From: Pseudomonas sp. PB106
GTDB lineage: Bacteria; Pseudomonadota; Gammaproteobacteria; Pseudomonadales; Pseudomonadaceae
Length of the DNA stretch: 64,000 bases
Direction of reading: 5' to 3'
Assembly (NCBI RefSeq): GCF_009764645.1
Contig: NZ_RWIM01000070.1
Location: forward strand, 1-64,000
Of this stretch, positions 26,309 through 35,327 are shown in pieces (within the stretch, counting starts at the first letter, position 1; every line of letters begins with the position of its first letter). The position numbers were made by a program, and so were the translations under genes. The notes under the pieces were generated by a model. The model was not told the origin of the DNA. It did not search any database and worked only from the letters and a program-made list of their open reading frames with translations.

Positions 26309-26331
26309 AAAGCCCCGGAAACGGGGCTTTT
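26309..26331 (+). terminator. Hairpin between fapC and fapD
   Basis: AAGCCCC-GGAAAC-GGGGCTT followed by TTT lies 15 bases past the fapC stop and about 27 bases before fapD. It looks like an intrinsic terminator with a short T run, and would make fapDEF depend on readthrough. Confidence 0.75.
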
Positions 26332-26357
26332 CCTCAGTCCGCAAAGGCGTATCGATC

Positions 26358-27038
26358 ATGCGTAAGACTGCCCTTTTCGCTCTGCTTTGCCTGTCTGGCC
26401 TGACCCAGGCCGCCCAGATGCCAGTCGCTGCCCTTCCCGGCGGCGTACTCGTCTACAAAAACGTGCAAAGCATTCGTGAGCGCAAGTTTGCCGACATCGT
26501 CGAACAGAAAACCGATTTCAGCTGCGGCGCCGCCGCACTGGCCACGGTATTACGCCAGGCCTATTGGCTCGACGTCGATGAGGAGCACATCATCAAAGGC
26601 ATGCTGGTCAACGCTGACCAGGACCTTGTTCGTACTCAGGGTTTTTCCATGCTGGACATGAAGCGCTACATAGAAAGCATCGGCATGCGCGCCAGGGGTT
26701 ACAAGATTCCGCCGGAAAAACTCGACGCTGTAACAATCCCGGTGGTGGTACTGATGGAAATTCGCGGCTACAAGCATTTCGTAGTCTTGCAGCGTTCGGA
26801 CAAGGATTGGGTTTACATCGGAGACCCGGTCTTAGGCCATAAACGTTACAAACACGATGACTTTGTCAAAGGTTGGAACGGCATTGTTTTCGCCATCGTC
26901 GGTCCCGGATACGACAAGGCAAACGCCTTGCGCAGCCCTCCGGTGCCACTGACTGCAAAGAACAAGCTGGATGGCTTCAACCCTGTCAGAGATGCTGAAT
27001 TGATGGACTTCGGTTTCATACAGAGCGACTTCTTTTAA
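26358..27038 (+). CDS. fapD: FapD, C39-type cysteine peptidase of the fap system
   Basis: This 226-residue exported protein (signal peptide about residues 1-19) has the C39 peptidase triad: Cys56 in DFSCGAAAL, His140 in GYKHFVVL and Asp156 in YIGDPVLG. C39 domains process double-glycine leader substrates in ABC exporters; here there is no ABC transporter and the enzyme is periplasmic. In the Fap pathway FapD is thought to act on Fap proteins during export. It is separated from fapC by a terminator hairpin. Confidence 0.92.
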   Translation: MRKTALFALLCLSGLTQAAQMPVAALPGGVLVYKNVQSIRERKFADIVEQKTDFSCGAAALATVLRQAYWLDVDEEHIIKGMLVNADQDLVRTQGFSMLDMKRYIESIGMRARGYKIPPEKLDAVTIPVVVLMEIRGYKHFVVLQRSDKDWVYIGDPVLGHKRYKHDDFVKGWNGIVFAIVGPGYDKANALRSPPVPLTAKNKLDGFNPVRDAELMDFGFIQSDFF

Positions 27039-27081
27039 TCGCCGATTATATGAGTGGGACCGGATGTCCCGGGAGCAGCAA

Positions 27082-27828
27082 ATGAAAACCTCATACTGGC
27101 TGGCCGCCGCCTGCCTGGCAGCGAGTGCGTCAGGCTATGCCAATGCAGGATTCAAGCCTATCGAAATACAGGACCAGGAACTGTCCGAACTACGTGGTCG
27201 TTATGTCATGCCGGGCCGAATTATCAGCTTCGGCATCGTCATGAGCAGTACTTGGCGCAACGCCAGTGGAGATCTGATCGGGGCCGCCACTTCAATGCAA
27301 CTTCAGGCAGCAACGGTAAAACCGGAATTCTATGTTTCAACCATCAAGGAAACCGGCAACGGCAACCCTGTGCAAACGGGGAACGGTACGGTGACCGGTG
27401 GTGCCGGGCTCAACAGCAGCCAAGGCGTAACGCAAAGCGTGCGCGCCGCCGGCGACCGCAACACGGCCTACAACAACGTCGCGATCAACGTTTCCGAAGC
27501 CAGTCAGGCGCCGGCGCTGATGCCTTCACAAGGGCAAGCGCTAATGGCCGGGCAAACTATCGGCGGCAGTAACGCTGCCGGCAGCGTGGCGGTTGCGGCG
27601 ACCGGCAGTGGCATCCAAATGTCCATTCAAGCCTCCGGCAATCAGGGCACTTCCCTGCAACAAGTTGCCCAAGGCGGCTTACTGCAGAACACCCGTTTGC
27701 TCGGCAGTGCCAACGTGGTCAACAACATGACTCAACTCAACGTCGTATTGAACAATAACGGCATGAGCGCCGGCGCACTGGACTGCAACCTGACGCAACT
27801 CAGGGCCCTACGAAATATTGGATATTGA
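27082..27828 (+). CDS. fapE: FapE, extracellular fap component
   Basis: This 248-residue secreted protein has a signal peptide (MKTSYWLAAACLAASASGYANA). The start region of the mature chain (IQDQELSELRGRYVMPGRIISFGIVM) is FapE-like. The remainder is Asn/Gly/Gln-rich with loose repeats such as GVTQSVRAAGDRNTAYNNV and GIQMSIQASGNQGTS, and a single Cys near the end (LDCNLTQ). ATG 27082 with GGGAG upstream is preferred over an in-frame ATG at 27064. FapE has been found associated with purified Fap fibrils. Confidence 0.9.
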   Translation: MKTSYWLAAACLAASASGYANAGFKPIEIQDQELSELRGRYVMPGRIISFGIVMSSTWRNASGDLIGAATSMQLQAATVKPEFYVSTIKETGNGNPVQTGNGTVTGGAGLNSSQGVTQSVRAAGDRNTAYNNVAINVSEASQAPALMPSQGQALMAGQTIGGSNAAGSVAVAATGSGIQMSIQASGNQGTSLQQVAQGGLLQNTRLLGSANVVNNMTQLNVVLNNNGMSAGALDCNLTQLRALRNIGY

Positions 27829-27873
27829 ACTACGCTGAGTCTCGATCATTGGGCTTAAAGGGACGGCTTTTTC

Positions 27874-29181
27874 ATGTATCGATCAGTATCACTGCGTGCC
27901 GCTGTATGTTTGAGTACCCTTCTACCCGCAGCCATGCTGCAAGCGGCACCGAACGCGGATGTAGAGGCCCTGAAACAAGAACTTCTGGAGCTGAAGCAAC
28001 GATACGAAGTACAACAAAAAGCCCTGGCGGTGCTCGAGCAACGGGTTCGCCAGGTCGAAGATCAACCGGCGGCACCGCAACCGAAACGTTTGGCCAAGTC
28101 GCCGTCGGACATGAAAGGCAATCCAAAAGTCGCCACCGGCACCGGTGCCGCAGCAGCGTCGGGGGGCGCAGCCGGGGGAAGTGGTGCATCTTACGGGCAA
28201 TCGCTGGCCGACGATTCGCAACCGGCCCAAAGTGTGTCCAACCTGTATGACGAAGCCAGCGGATTCTTCGGCGGCGGCAAGTTCAGCTTTGAAACCGGTG
28301 TCACCTATTCGCGTTATGACACGCGCCAGCTGATCCTCAACGGCTTTCTTGCGCTCGACTCGATCTTCCTCGGCAACATCAACCTTGACCGGATCAAGGC
28401 CGACACCTGGACCCTCGACCTCACCGGCCGCTACAACTTCGACAATCGCTGGCAGTTCGACTTGAACGTGCCGGTGGTCTACCGCAACTCGACGTATCAA
28501 TCCGGTGGCGGCAACGGTGGCGCCTCCAACGTCACCACTGAACAGGATGTCGACCGCGACCCAACTATTGGCGACGTCAACTTCGGTGTCGCTTACAAGT
28601 TCATGGATGAATCGGTCAATACGCCAGACGCCGTGGTTACCTTGCGGGTCAAGGCGCCAACCGGCAAGGATCCGTTCGGCATCAAGCTGCGCCAGACCGA
28701 CGCCAACTCGAACCTGTTCGTGCCTGACACCCTGCCTACCGGCAACGGCGTCTGGTCGATCACCCCGGGGGTTTCGCTGGTCAAGACGTTTGACCCGGCC
28801 GTGCTGTTCGGCAGCTTGTCCTACACCCACAACCTCGAGGAATCGTTCGACGACATCAGTTCGACCGTCAACCAGAAAACCCCGGGCAAGGTACGCATTG
28901 GCGACAGCTTCCAGATCGGCGCCGGTATCGCCTTTGCACTGAACGAAAAGATGAGTATGTCGTTCTCGGTGTCTGACCTGGTGCAACGCAAGAGCAAGCT
29001 GAAACAGGATGGCGGTGATTGGGAATCGGTGGTGTCCAGCGACGCCAACGCCGGTTACTTCAACGTCGGCATGACCATTGCGGCCACCGACAACCTGACC
29101 ATCGTGCCCAACCTGTCCATCGGCATGACCGACGATGCCCCGGACTTCTCCTTCAGCCTGAAATTCCCGTACTACTTCTAA
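27874..29181 (+). CDS. fapF: FapF, outer-membrane secretion channel for Fap amyloid
   Basis: This 435-residue protein starts with a signal peptide (about residues 1-24). A predicted coiled coil follows ([28 protein letters not shown]), then an Ala/Gly linker. From about residue 130 it is a beta-barrel with alternating strands, ending in [11 protein letters not shown], whose terminal aromatic residue is typical of outer-membrane barrels. FapF forms a trimeric channel with a helical plug through which FapB and FapC leave the cell. It closes the operon; a REP element follows. Confidence 0.94.
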   Translation: MYRSVSLRAAVCLSTLLPAAMLQAAPNADVEALKQELLELKQRYEVQQKALAVLEQRVRQVEDQPAAPQPKRLAKSPSDMKGNPKVATGTGAAAASGGAAGGSGASYGQSLADDSQPAQSVSNLYDEASGFFGGGKFSFETGVTYSRYDTRQLILNGFLALDSIFLGNINLDRIKADTWTLDLTGRYNFDNRWQFDLNVPVVYRNSTYQSGGGNGGASNVTTEQDVDRDPTIGDVNFGVAYKFMDESVNTPDAVVTLRVKAPTGKDPFGIKLRQTDANSNLFVPDTLPTGNGVWSITPGVSLVKTFDPAVLFGSLSYTHNLEESFDDISSTVNQKTPGKVRIGDSFQIGAGIAFALNEKMSMSFSVSDLVQRKSKLKQDGGDWESVVSSDANAGYFNVGMTIAATDNLTIVPNLSIGMTDDAPDFSFSLKFPYYF

Positions 29182-29192
29182 GCAGAGCAAAA

Positions 29193-29276
29193 GCAAAAGA
29201 TCGCAGCCTTCGGCAGCTCCTTCATCGGATGTTTGTAATCCCGGTAGGAGCTGCCGAAGGCTGCGATCTTTTGATC
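29193..29276. repeat. REP inverted pair (GATCGCAGCCTTCGGCAGCTCCTACA class)
   Basis: The repeat pair sits between the convergent fapF and sigma-54 activator genes. The left arm ends CTCCTTCA instead of CTCCTACA, a small departure from the other copies. Confidence 0.9.
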
Positions 29277-29285
29277 TTCAGCTAA

Positions 29286-30611
29286 CTAGCGAATCTGATG
29301 TTTATGTAACAGGCGATAGAACGTGGGGCGGGAAACGCCAAGCACTTTGGCGGCAATGCTGAGATTGTCACTGTGGCGGTTCAATACATCGCACAGCGCT
29401 TGGCGTTCAGCACGGGTTTTGTAATCTTCCAGCGTGCCCATCGGCGTGGCGATCGAATGTTGGCTGATCAACCCCAAATCGCGGGCCTCGATCTGCCGCC
29501 CTTCGGCCAGCACCAGGCCGCGTCGTACGCGGTTGGCCAATTCGCGCACGTTGCCGGGCCAGTCATGTTTACCCATGGCAATCAGCGCATCTTCACTGAA
29601 GCTGCGCGGGCGGCGCCCGGTTTCATGGCTGTAGAAGTGAGAAAAGTGGTTGGCCAACATCGACAGATCACCGTGCCGCTCACGCAGTGGCGCGGTGACC
29701 ACTTGCAGCACGTTGAGGCGGTAATACAGGTCTTCGCGAAAGCGTTTTTTCTCGATGGCGGCCTCCAGATCAACGTGAGTTGCCGCCAGCACCCGTACAT
29801 CAACGGGAATCGGCTGACTGCCGCCGACCCGTTCAATATGCCTTTCCTGAAGAAACCGCAGCAGATTGGCTTGCAGTTCCAGCGGCAAGTCGCCGATTTC
29901 ATCGAGAAATAACGTGCCGCCGTTGGCCGCTTCGATACGCCCGACCTTGCGCTGATGGGCGCCGGTGAACGCACCTTTTTCATGGCCGAACAATTCTGAC
30001 TGGATCAGATGTTCGGGGATCGCGCCGCAATTGATTGCCACAAAGGGTTTGCTGTGACGCTGCGACTGACGATGCAGGGTGCGTGCGACCAGTTCCTTGC
30101 CAGTGCCGCTCTCGCCACGAATCAAGACCGGCGATTCGGTCGGCGCCAGTTTGCTGAGCAGTTTGCGCAGTTCGCGAATCGGTTTGCTGTCGCCGAGCAG
30201 CTCGTGTTCCGGTTGGTCGACGTGAATCGTGCCCTGCCCGCGCAGGCGCGCCATGCCGAACGCGCGACCGAGGGTGACCTGCACCCGCGAGACATCGAAC
30301 GGCAGGGTATGGAAATCGAAAAACCATTCACAAACGAAGTCGCCGACGTTTTGTAAACGCAGGACTTCCTGATTCAACACGGCAATCCATTCGGTGCCGC
30401 TGCGGCTGATCAACTCCTTGACCGCCTCGGGGCGTTCCAGATGAAAAGGCTGTAAACGTAACAAGCCGACATCACAGCTGCGGTCGGCGGCATTTTCGAG
30501 TGTGCAACTGTCGACATCCCAACCGACGGCTCTTAATCCGGGCAGTAAGCGATGACAATCGTCGCAAGGGTCGACTACCAGTAAACGTCTTAACGCAGGC
30601 GCTTCGCTCAT
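29286..30611 (-). CDS. Sigma-54-dependent activator with VpsR-type N-terminal domain
   Basis: This 441-residue enhancer-binding protein has three parts. Residues about 1-125 are a receiver-like domain without an obvious phospho-accepting site, resembling VpsR. The AAA+ domain has Walker A GESGTGKE, the sigma-54 contact loop GAFTGA, and Walker B GGTLFLDEIGDLP. The C-terminal Fis-type helix-turn-helix reads LSIAAKVLGVSRPTFYRLL. ATG 30611 is preceded by AAGGAAC. It is convergent with the fap operon, which has a candidate sigma-54 promoter, so it is the obvious candidate activator. VpsR-type proteins of Vibrio bind c-di-GMP; whether this one does is unknown. Confidence 0.88.
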   Translation of the reverse strand: MSEAPALRRLLVVDPCDDCHRLLPGLRAVGWDVDSCTLENAADRSCDVGLLRLQPFHLERPEAVKELISRSGTEWIAVLNQEVLRLQNVGDFVCEWFFDFHTLPFDVSRVQVTLGRAFGMARLRGQGTIHVDQPEHELLGDSKPIRELRKLLSKLAPTESPVLIRGESGTGKELVARTLHRQSQRHSKPFVAINCGAIPEHLIQSELFGHEKGAFTGAHQRKVGRIEAANGGTLFLDEIGDLPLELQANLLRFLQERHIERVGGSQPIPVDVRVLAATHVDLEAAIEKKRFREDLYYRLNVLQVVTAPLRERHGDLSMLANHFSHFYSHETGRRPRSFSEDALIAMGKHDWPGNVRELANRVRRGLVLAEGRQIEARDLGLISQHSIATPMGTLEDYKTRAERQALCDVLNRHSDNLSIAAKVLGVSRPTFYRLLHKHQIR

Positions 30612-30637
30612 GACTGTTCCTTGGCGCCAAATATTAG

Positions 30638-30661
30638 AAATGATTGTAAAAACAGTCATTT
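30638..30661 (-). promoter_or_regulatory. Dyad upstream of the sigma-54 activator gene
   Basis: AAATGATTGT-AAAA-ACAGTCATTT is an inverted repeat with one mismatch, 27 bases before the activator start. A perfect TTGGCGCCAA (30621-30630) lies between them. Autoregulation is a reasonable guess. Confidence 0.4.
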
Positions 30662-30967
30662 GGCAGACCCGACTGTAACATTAGCAAGATTTTGACAGGG
30701 CCTTGTATCGATTGCTTATAGGTGTACAGGCAAATACGTTATAAGAAAGCGGGTTATTAGTTAGCTATCGATTTTTCCGCAGTTCTCAACCTTTCGTGGA
30801 GCTTTCAAAACCTGTCTGGAAAGCGAATAAACGAAAGAAAGTTGAAATTTCTTTATTTCATGTGTGACCCGCCCCCGGGTTGCGTGCATCAGTACAAGTA
30901 ACCAGCCGAACGGTAAGCCCAACCGACGGCAGATCATTTGATTGGGCACGACAGAGAGAAGACCCCC
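30662..30967. other. Gene-free stretch before the 88-residue protein gene
   Basis: The stretch is AT-richer than its surroundings. TTGACA (30692-30697) and CTTATA (30715-30720), 17 bases apart, form a fair plus-strand sigma-70 promoter about 250 bases before the next gene. The long untranslated stretch could hold a regulatory RNA leader, but I see no known riboswitch pattern. Confidence 0.4.
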
Positions 30968-31234
30968 ATGACCGCCCCGCTCCGTATCAACGAAGCTCTT
31001 TTGATTGCCAACCACGCCTTCAAACCCTTTCAATGCGTGGCCTGGGCGCCACAAGACGGTAACGGCGAGCTCAGCCTTACCGTTGTCGACCGGACCAATT
31101 CGCACATTGGTCGCAAGCAGATTCCAAGCAGCGCCTATTCTGATCCGGCTCAACTTGAACAGCTGTTGCAACAGGCCCGCGCTGAACTCAGCGAAGAGGG
31201 TTACAGCCTGCAATCGTGGTCGATGCCACATTAA
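30968..31234 (+). CDS. Small conserved protein of unknown function
   Basis: This 88-residue soluble protein starts MTAPLRINEALLIANHAFKP, with a GAGAGAAG ribosome site. It has a beta-rich middle (LSLTVVDRTNSHIGRK) and a C-terminal helix (DPAQLEQLLQQARAELSEEG). It looks like a compact alpha/beta domain. I do not recognise a named family, though very similar short proteins occur in Pseudomonas. A hairpin terminator follows. Confidence 0.7.
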   Translation: MTAPLRINEALLIANHAFKPFQCVAWAPQDGNGELSLTVVDRTNSHIGRKQIPSSAYSDPAQLEQLLQQARAELSEEGYSLQSWSMPH

Positions 31235-31246
31235 GAGCGGGCACTT

Positions 31247-31270
31247 GCGGATAACCTCAGTGTTATCCGC
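31247..31270 (+). terminator. Hairpin after the 88-residue protein gene
   Basis: GCGGATAAC and GTTATCCGC form a perfect nine-base stem around six bases. The downstream CCTGCCTTTATT has only a short T run. Confidence 0.6.
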
Positions 31271-31514
31271 CCTGCCTTTATTAGTTGCCCAGCGCTTTTA
31301 TATTTCCTCAATATTTTTAACGTTACGCAGCCCTTGCCTACTTCAAGTGCTTGGCACGCTTGCGACTGGGTCAAAAAGACATTGTTCTGGCACAGTGCGA
31401 CGCACCGTCCATTAGTTCAGCCCGTTGTACTAAATCGCTTATAGGGATTGAATGTTCCGCTGATGCAGTTGCCACCCATTATGGGACTCGGTCGACTCGC
31501 AAGGAGAGGCGTGC

Positions 31515-32804
31515 ATGTCTACCCAGAATGCGATTGCGTTGCCGCAACCGGTCAACAGTCCCGGCCAACTCGACACCCGTTTCGCCGGCACCGGCATTGC
31601 CCAGGTGTATTTTGCCGACAGCCTTGGCAGCATGGCCCAAGGCATCACACTCGACCGCGAAGGTCGCCTGCTCGTCGCCGCCAAGGTCACCACTGCAAAT
31701 GGCAGTTGTTTTGGTCTGGCGCGCCTGCTGCCAGACGGCTCCGCTGATCTGCAGTTCGGTCATCAAGGCAGTGTCATCGGCCAGTTTTCTCGCGGCTTCG
31801 AAGGCATGGCCGGCAAAGTCCGGGAGCTGCCGGACGGAAGAATTCTGATCGCCGGTCTGCATTACGAAAACACTCATCGCACCCTCCCCGCCCTGGCACT
31901 GTTTGATGCCCATGGCCGACCGGACCCAACCTTTGGCGACAACGGTTTTCTCGTCGTGCGCTTGCCCGGCGATTTGTCGATGGGTACCCGCGACACGTGG
32001 TTGCCACCCGGCGTACCGGGTGCCGAAGCCTGCGACATCGCCGTGCAGGACGACGGTCGCATTCTGCTTATTGCCAATCATCATTTCGAACTCGCCGATC
32101 ATGCCGGGATGCTGATTCGGCTCAAGCCTGACGGCAGCCTCGACGAGACGTTCAACGGCCGTGGCTTCGTGATGATCCGACACCTGCTGCTCAATACGTG
32201 GCTGAGCGGCCTGCTGTTGCAGCAGGACGGGCGGATCGTGGTCTGTGGCTCAATCGACTTCCCACAAGAAGGCTTGCTTGCGCGCTATCTGCCGGATGGC
32301 CGGCTCGACGAAACGTTCGCCATCGATGGGTTCATGGCGTTCAAGGCACAGGGTCACAGTGTGATGGTCAGTCAGGTTTTAGAAACTGACGGGCATCTGC
32401 ATTGCTTCGGCAGCAGCCGCGACCCGATCCGCTGCCTCACGCTGAGGCTGCACGGCAATGGCCGCGCAGACTTGCATTGCAACGCAGGCCATCCACAACT
32501 ACTCGATATCGGCCAAAGCGGTTGTCAATGGACTGCCGCGCAGCGCACCTCGCAGGGCGAGCTGGTCGCGGTCGGCTCGACCATTGGCGGCGTCGAAGCC
32601 GATATCATCGTGGCGCGTTATGGCGCCGATGGCGGCCTCGACAGCGAGTTTGGCAGCGATGACGGCTGGTTGCGCACCCGATTGGGTCGCAGCCTGGACA
32701 CCGCGACTTGTGTCGATGTGCAGGCCGATGGAGAAATCGTCGTAGGCGGATTTTCCCTCGACGGTAGCTATCGCGCGGTTGTGGCGCGCTATCTCTCTTG
32801 CTGA
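31515..32804 (+). CDS. Delta-60 repeat beta-propeller-like protein
   Basis: This 429-residue protein consists of about seven copies of a 55-60 residue repeat with the pattern G-x-L-D-x-x-F-G-x-x-G and then D-G-R-I-L/V-x-G. Examples are DAHGRPDPTFGDNGF, LKPDGSLDETFNGRGF, LPDGRLDETFAIDGF and GADGGLDSEFGSDDG. This is the delta-60 repeat family. There is no signal peptide, so it is either cytoplasmic or exported by a non-Sec route. The ribosome site is AAGGAGAGG. The function is unknown. Confidence 0.85.
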   Translation: MSTQNAIALPQPVNSPGQLDTRFAGTGIAQVYFADSLGSMAQGITLDREGRLLVAAKVTTANGSCFGLARLLPDGSADLQFGHQGSVIGQFSRGFEGMAGKVRELPDGRILIAGLHYENTHRTLPALALFDAHGRPDPTFGDNGFLVVRLPGDLSMGTRDTWLPPGVPGAEACDIAVQDDGRILLIANHHFELADHAGMLIRLKPDGSLDETFNGRGFVMIRHLLLNTWLSGLLLQQDGRIVVCGSIDFPQEGLLARYLPDGRLDETFAIDGFMAFKAQGHSVMVSQVLETDGHLHCFGSSRDPIRCLTLRLHGNGRADLHCNAGHPQLLDIGQSGCQWTAAQRTSQGELVAVGSTIGGVEADIIVARYGADGGLDSEFGSDDGWLRTRLGRSLDTATCVDVQADGEIVVGGFSLDGSYRAVVARYLSC

Positions 32805-32878
32805 TGAGAAACTTCCCACACTTGATCTTCCTCGACACATCCGGCAACTTGCGCGCTTCTTAATACAAGGAGCAACCG

Positions 32879-34381
32879 ATGTCCGGTTCAATGGCCCAGG
32901 CGTTCGCGCAAAACTTTCTCGGACACTCGCCACGCTGGTACAAGGCAACCATCGTCGGGTTTCTGATCCTTAATGCGTTGGTGTTATTCACCATCGGCCC
33001 GGTCGCCGCCGGCTGGTTGCTGGTGATCGAATTCATTTTCACCCTGGCCATGGCGCTCAAGTGTTACCCGCTGATGCCCGGCGGTTTGCTGCTGATTGAA
33101 GCGCTACTGCTGAAGATGACCACGCCGCAAGCGCTCTACGATGAACTGGTGCACAACTTCCCGGTGATTCTGCTGCTGATGTTCATGGTGGCCGGCATCT
33201 ACTTCATGAAGGACCTGCTGCTGTATCTGTTCTCCCGGTTATTGCTGGGCGTGCGTTCGAAAGCGGCGCTGTCCCTGATGTTCTGCTTTCTGTCGGCATT
33301 TCTGTCGGCGTTTCTCGATGCGTTGACCGTGACAGCGGTGATCATCAGCGCGGCGGTCGGTTTCTATTCCGTCTATCACCGCGTCGCGTCCGGTAATGAT
33401 CCGCGCCAGGACAGCGAGTTCGGTGACGATCAGAATCTGCCAAAGCTGCATCACGACGACCTTGAGAAATTCCGCGCGTTCCTCCGCAGCCTATTGATGC
33501 ACGGCGCTGTCGGTACGGCATTGGGCGGTGTCTGCACCCTGGTGGGCGAGCCGCAGAACCTGCTGATCGGCCATGAAATGGGTTGGCACTTTGGCGAGTT
33601 CTTCAGCAAGGTAGCGCCGGTCTCGCTGCCGGTGCTGGCGGCGGGCCTGGTGACCTGCGTGCTGTTGGAGAAACTGCGCTGGTTCGGCTACGGCACGTTG
33701 CTGCCGGACAATGTTCGCGCCGTACTGGCCAACTATGCCGCCGAAGACGACGCCGAACGCACTGCCCGCCAGCGCGCGGCACTGTTGGTGCAAGGCACGG
33801 CGGCACTGATCCTCATCGGCTGCCTGGCCTTTCACATTGCTGAAGTCGGTTTGATCGGCTTGATGGTGATTGTGTTGATCACCGCGTTTACCGGCATCAC
33901 CGACGAGCATCGCTTGGGCAGCGCCTTCAAGGACGCCATGCCGTTTACAGCGTTGCTGGTGGTGTTTTTCGCGGTGGTGGCGGTGATTCACGATCAGCAA
34001 TTGTTCGCCCCGCTGATCCAGTGGGTGCTGGCGCTACCGGTCGATCAACAACCGGGCATGTTGTTCATTGCCAACGGTTTGTTGTCGGCGATCAGTGACA
34101 ACGTGTTTGTCGCAACGATTTACATCACCGAAGTGAAACAAGCGTTCCTCGCCGGACACATGAACCGCGAACACTTCGAAACACTGGCGATCGCGATCAA
34201 TACCGGTACCAACTTGCCGAGCGTGGCCACGCCGAATGGGCAAGCAGCGTTCCTGTTCCTGCTGACCTCGGCGATTGCACCGCTGGTGCGCCTGTCATAC
34301 GGACGGATGGTGTGGATGGCGCTGCCGTACACCTTCGTGATGGGCCTGCTGGGCTGGTATGCGGTCAGCTACTGGCTCTGA
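32879..34381 (+). CDS. nhaB: Na+/H+ antiporter NhaB
   Basis: This 500-residue membrane protein has about twelve helices. Highly conserved NhaB segments include [50 protein letters not shown] and [22 protein letters not shown], which contains the ion-binding Asp. It exports sodium in exchange for protons and supports growth in salt and at alkaline pH. The ribosome site is AAGGAG. It stands alone, followed by a REP pair. Confidence 0.96.
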   Translation: MSGSMAQAFAQNFLGHSPRWYKATIVGFLILNALVLFTIGPVAAGWLLVIEFIFTLAMALKCYPLMPGGLLLIEALLLKMTTPQALYDELVHNFPVILLLMFMVAGIYFMKDLLLYLFSRLLLGVRSKAALSLMFCFLSAFLSAFLDALTVTAVIISAAVGFYSVYHRVASGNDPRQDSEFGDDQNLPKLHHDDLEKFRAFLRSLLMHGAVGTALGGVCTLVGEPQNLLIGHEMGWHFGEFFSKVAPVSLPVLAAGLVTCVLLEKLRWFGYGTLLPDNVRAVLANYAAEDDAERTARQRAALLVQGTAALILIGCLAFHIAEVGLIGLMVIVLITAFTGITDEHRLGSAFKDAMPFTALLVVFFAVVAVIHDQQLFAPLIQWVLALPVDQQPGMLFIANGLLSAISDNVFVATIYITEVKQAFLAGHMNREHFETLAIAINTGTNLPSVATPNGQAAFLFLLTSAIAPLVRLSYGRMVWMALPYTFVMGLLGWYAVSYWL

Positions 34382-34400
34382 CCAGCAGCGCATAAAAACT

Positions 34401-34488
34401 GTAGGAGTGAGCCTGCTCGCGATAGCGGTGTGTCAGCCCAAGAAATGGTGACTGATACATTGCTATCGCGAGCAGGCTCACTCCTACA
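34401..34488. repeat. REP inverted pair (GTAGGAGTGAGCCTGCTCGCGATAGCG class)
   Basis: The two arms (GTAGGAGTGAGCCTGCTCGC and its complement) flank about 33 bases between the convergent nhaB and HAD genes. The same class occurs at 53180-53268. Confidence 0.92.
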
Positions 34489-34505
34489 TTTGCTTCTGCT
34501 TGGGA

Positions 34506-35327
34506 TCAGTGAGGGAAGATGTATTTCTCGATGGCCTGAGCGACGCCGTCTTCGGTGTTCGGCGCGGTGACCACGTCGGCCTGACGCTTTACCGCCTCCT
34601 CCGCCTGGCCCATGGCGATCGACAATCCCGCGCAATGAAACATCGCCGGGTCGTTGCCGCCATCGCCGATGGCTGCCGTCTGCTCCAACGGGATACCGAG
34701 ATGCTCGGCCAAGGTCGCCAGCGCCGTGCCTTTATTGGCTTCCAGCGCAGTCACGTCAAGATACACCGGTTGCGAGCGCGAGACTTGCGCCATGCCGTTG
34801 ACCTTCGGCAGCAGACGCGCCTCCAACTCGATCAACAGCTCGGTGTTGTTGCTGGTGGCGACGATCTTGTCGATCCGCTCCAGATACGGTTCGAAACTCT
34901 CGACCACCACCGGCGGATAGCCGAGGCCATGCTGTTCGCGCGGCACCATCGGCCCGTGCGGATCCTTGAGCAGCCAGTCGCCGCCGCTGAATACCCAGAT
35001 TTCAACATCCGGTTGATCGGCGAACGTCGCCAGCGCAATCAACGCCGTGGTGGCCGGCAAGTAATGCGCAACCAGCAAACTGCCATCCGGGTTAACGATG
35101 GTGCCACCGTTAAACGCCGCCGTCGGCAGATCGACACCCAAGGCTTCAATCTGCTGCAACATGGCTTTCGGTGGCCGTCCGGTGGCGAGGCTGAACAACA
35201 CGCCGGCCTCGCGCAGCGCACGAACGGCATCAATGGTGCGCTGACTCAGCGTGTGATCGGGCAGCAACAGCGTGCCGTCCATGTCACTGAGCAGAAAACG
35301 GATGGGTTGTTTCGGCAAATCACTCAT
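34506..35327 (-). CDS. Cof-type HAD sugar-phosphatase
   Basis: This 273-residue HAD hydrolase has motif I DMDGTLL (Asp15 nucleophile, Asp17), motif II in FSLATGRP, motif III Lys in ALEANKGTAL, and motif IV IGDGGNDPAM. The C2B cap between motifs II and III puts it in the Cof/YidA group, which dephosphorylates sugar phosphates. It starts inside the zwf stop codon (ATGA), so it is the last gene of gnd-zwf-HAD. It may clear side products of the pentose pathway, or supply a lactonase-independent salvage role; this is inference. Confidence 0.88.
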   Translation of the reverse strand: MSDLPKQPIRFLLSDMDGTLLLPDHTLSQRTIDAVRALREAGVLFSLATGRPPKAMLQQIEALGVDLPTAAFNGGTIVNPDGSLLVAHYLPATTALIALATFADQPDVEIWVFSGGDWLLKDPHGPMVPREQHGLGYPPVVVESFEPYLERIDKIVATSNNTELLIELEARLLPKVNGMAQVSRSQPVYLDVTALEANKGTALATLAEHLGIPLEQTAAIGDGGNDPAMFHCAGLSIAMGQAEEAVKRQADVVTAPNTEDGVAQAIEKYIFPH

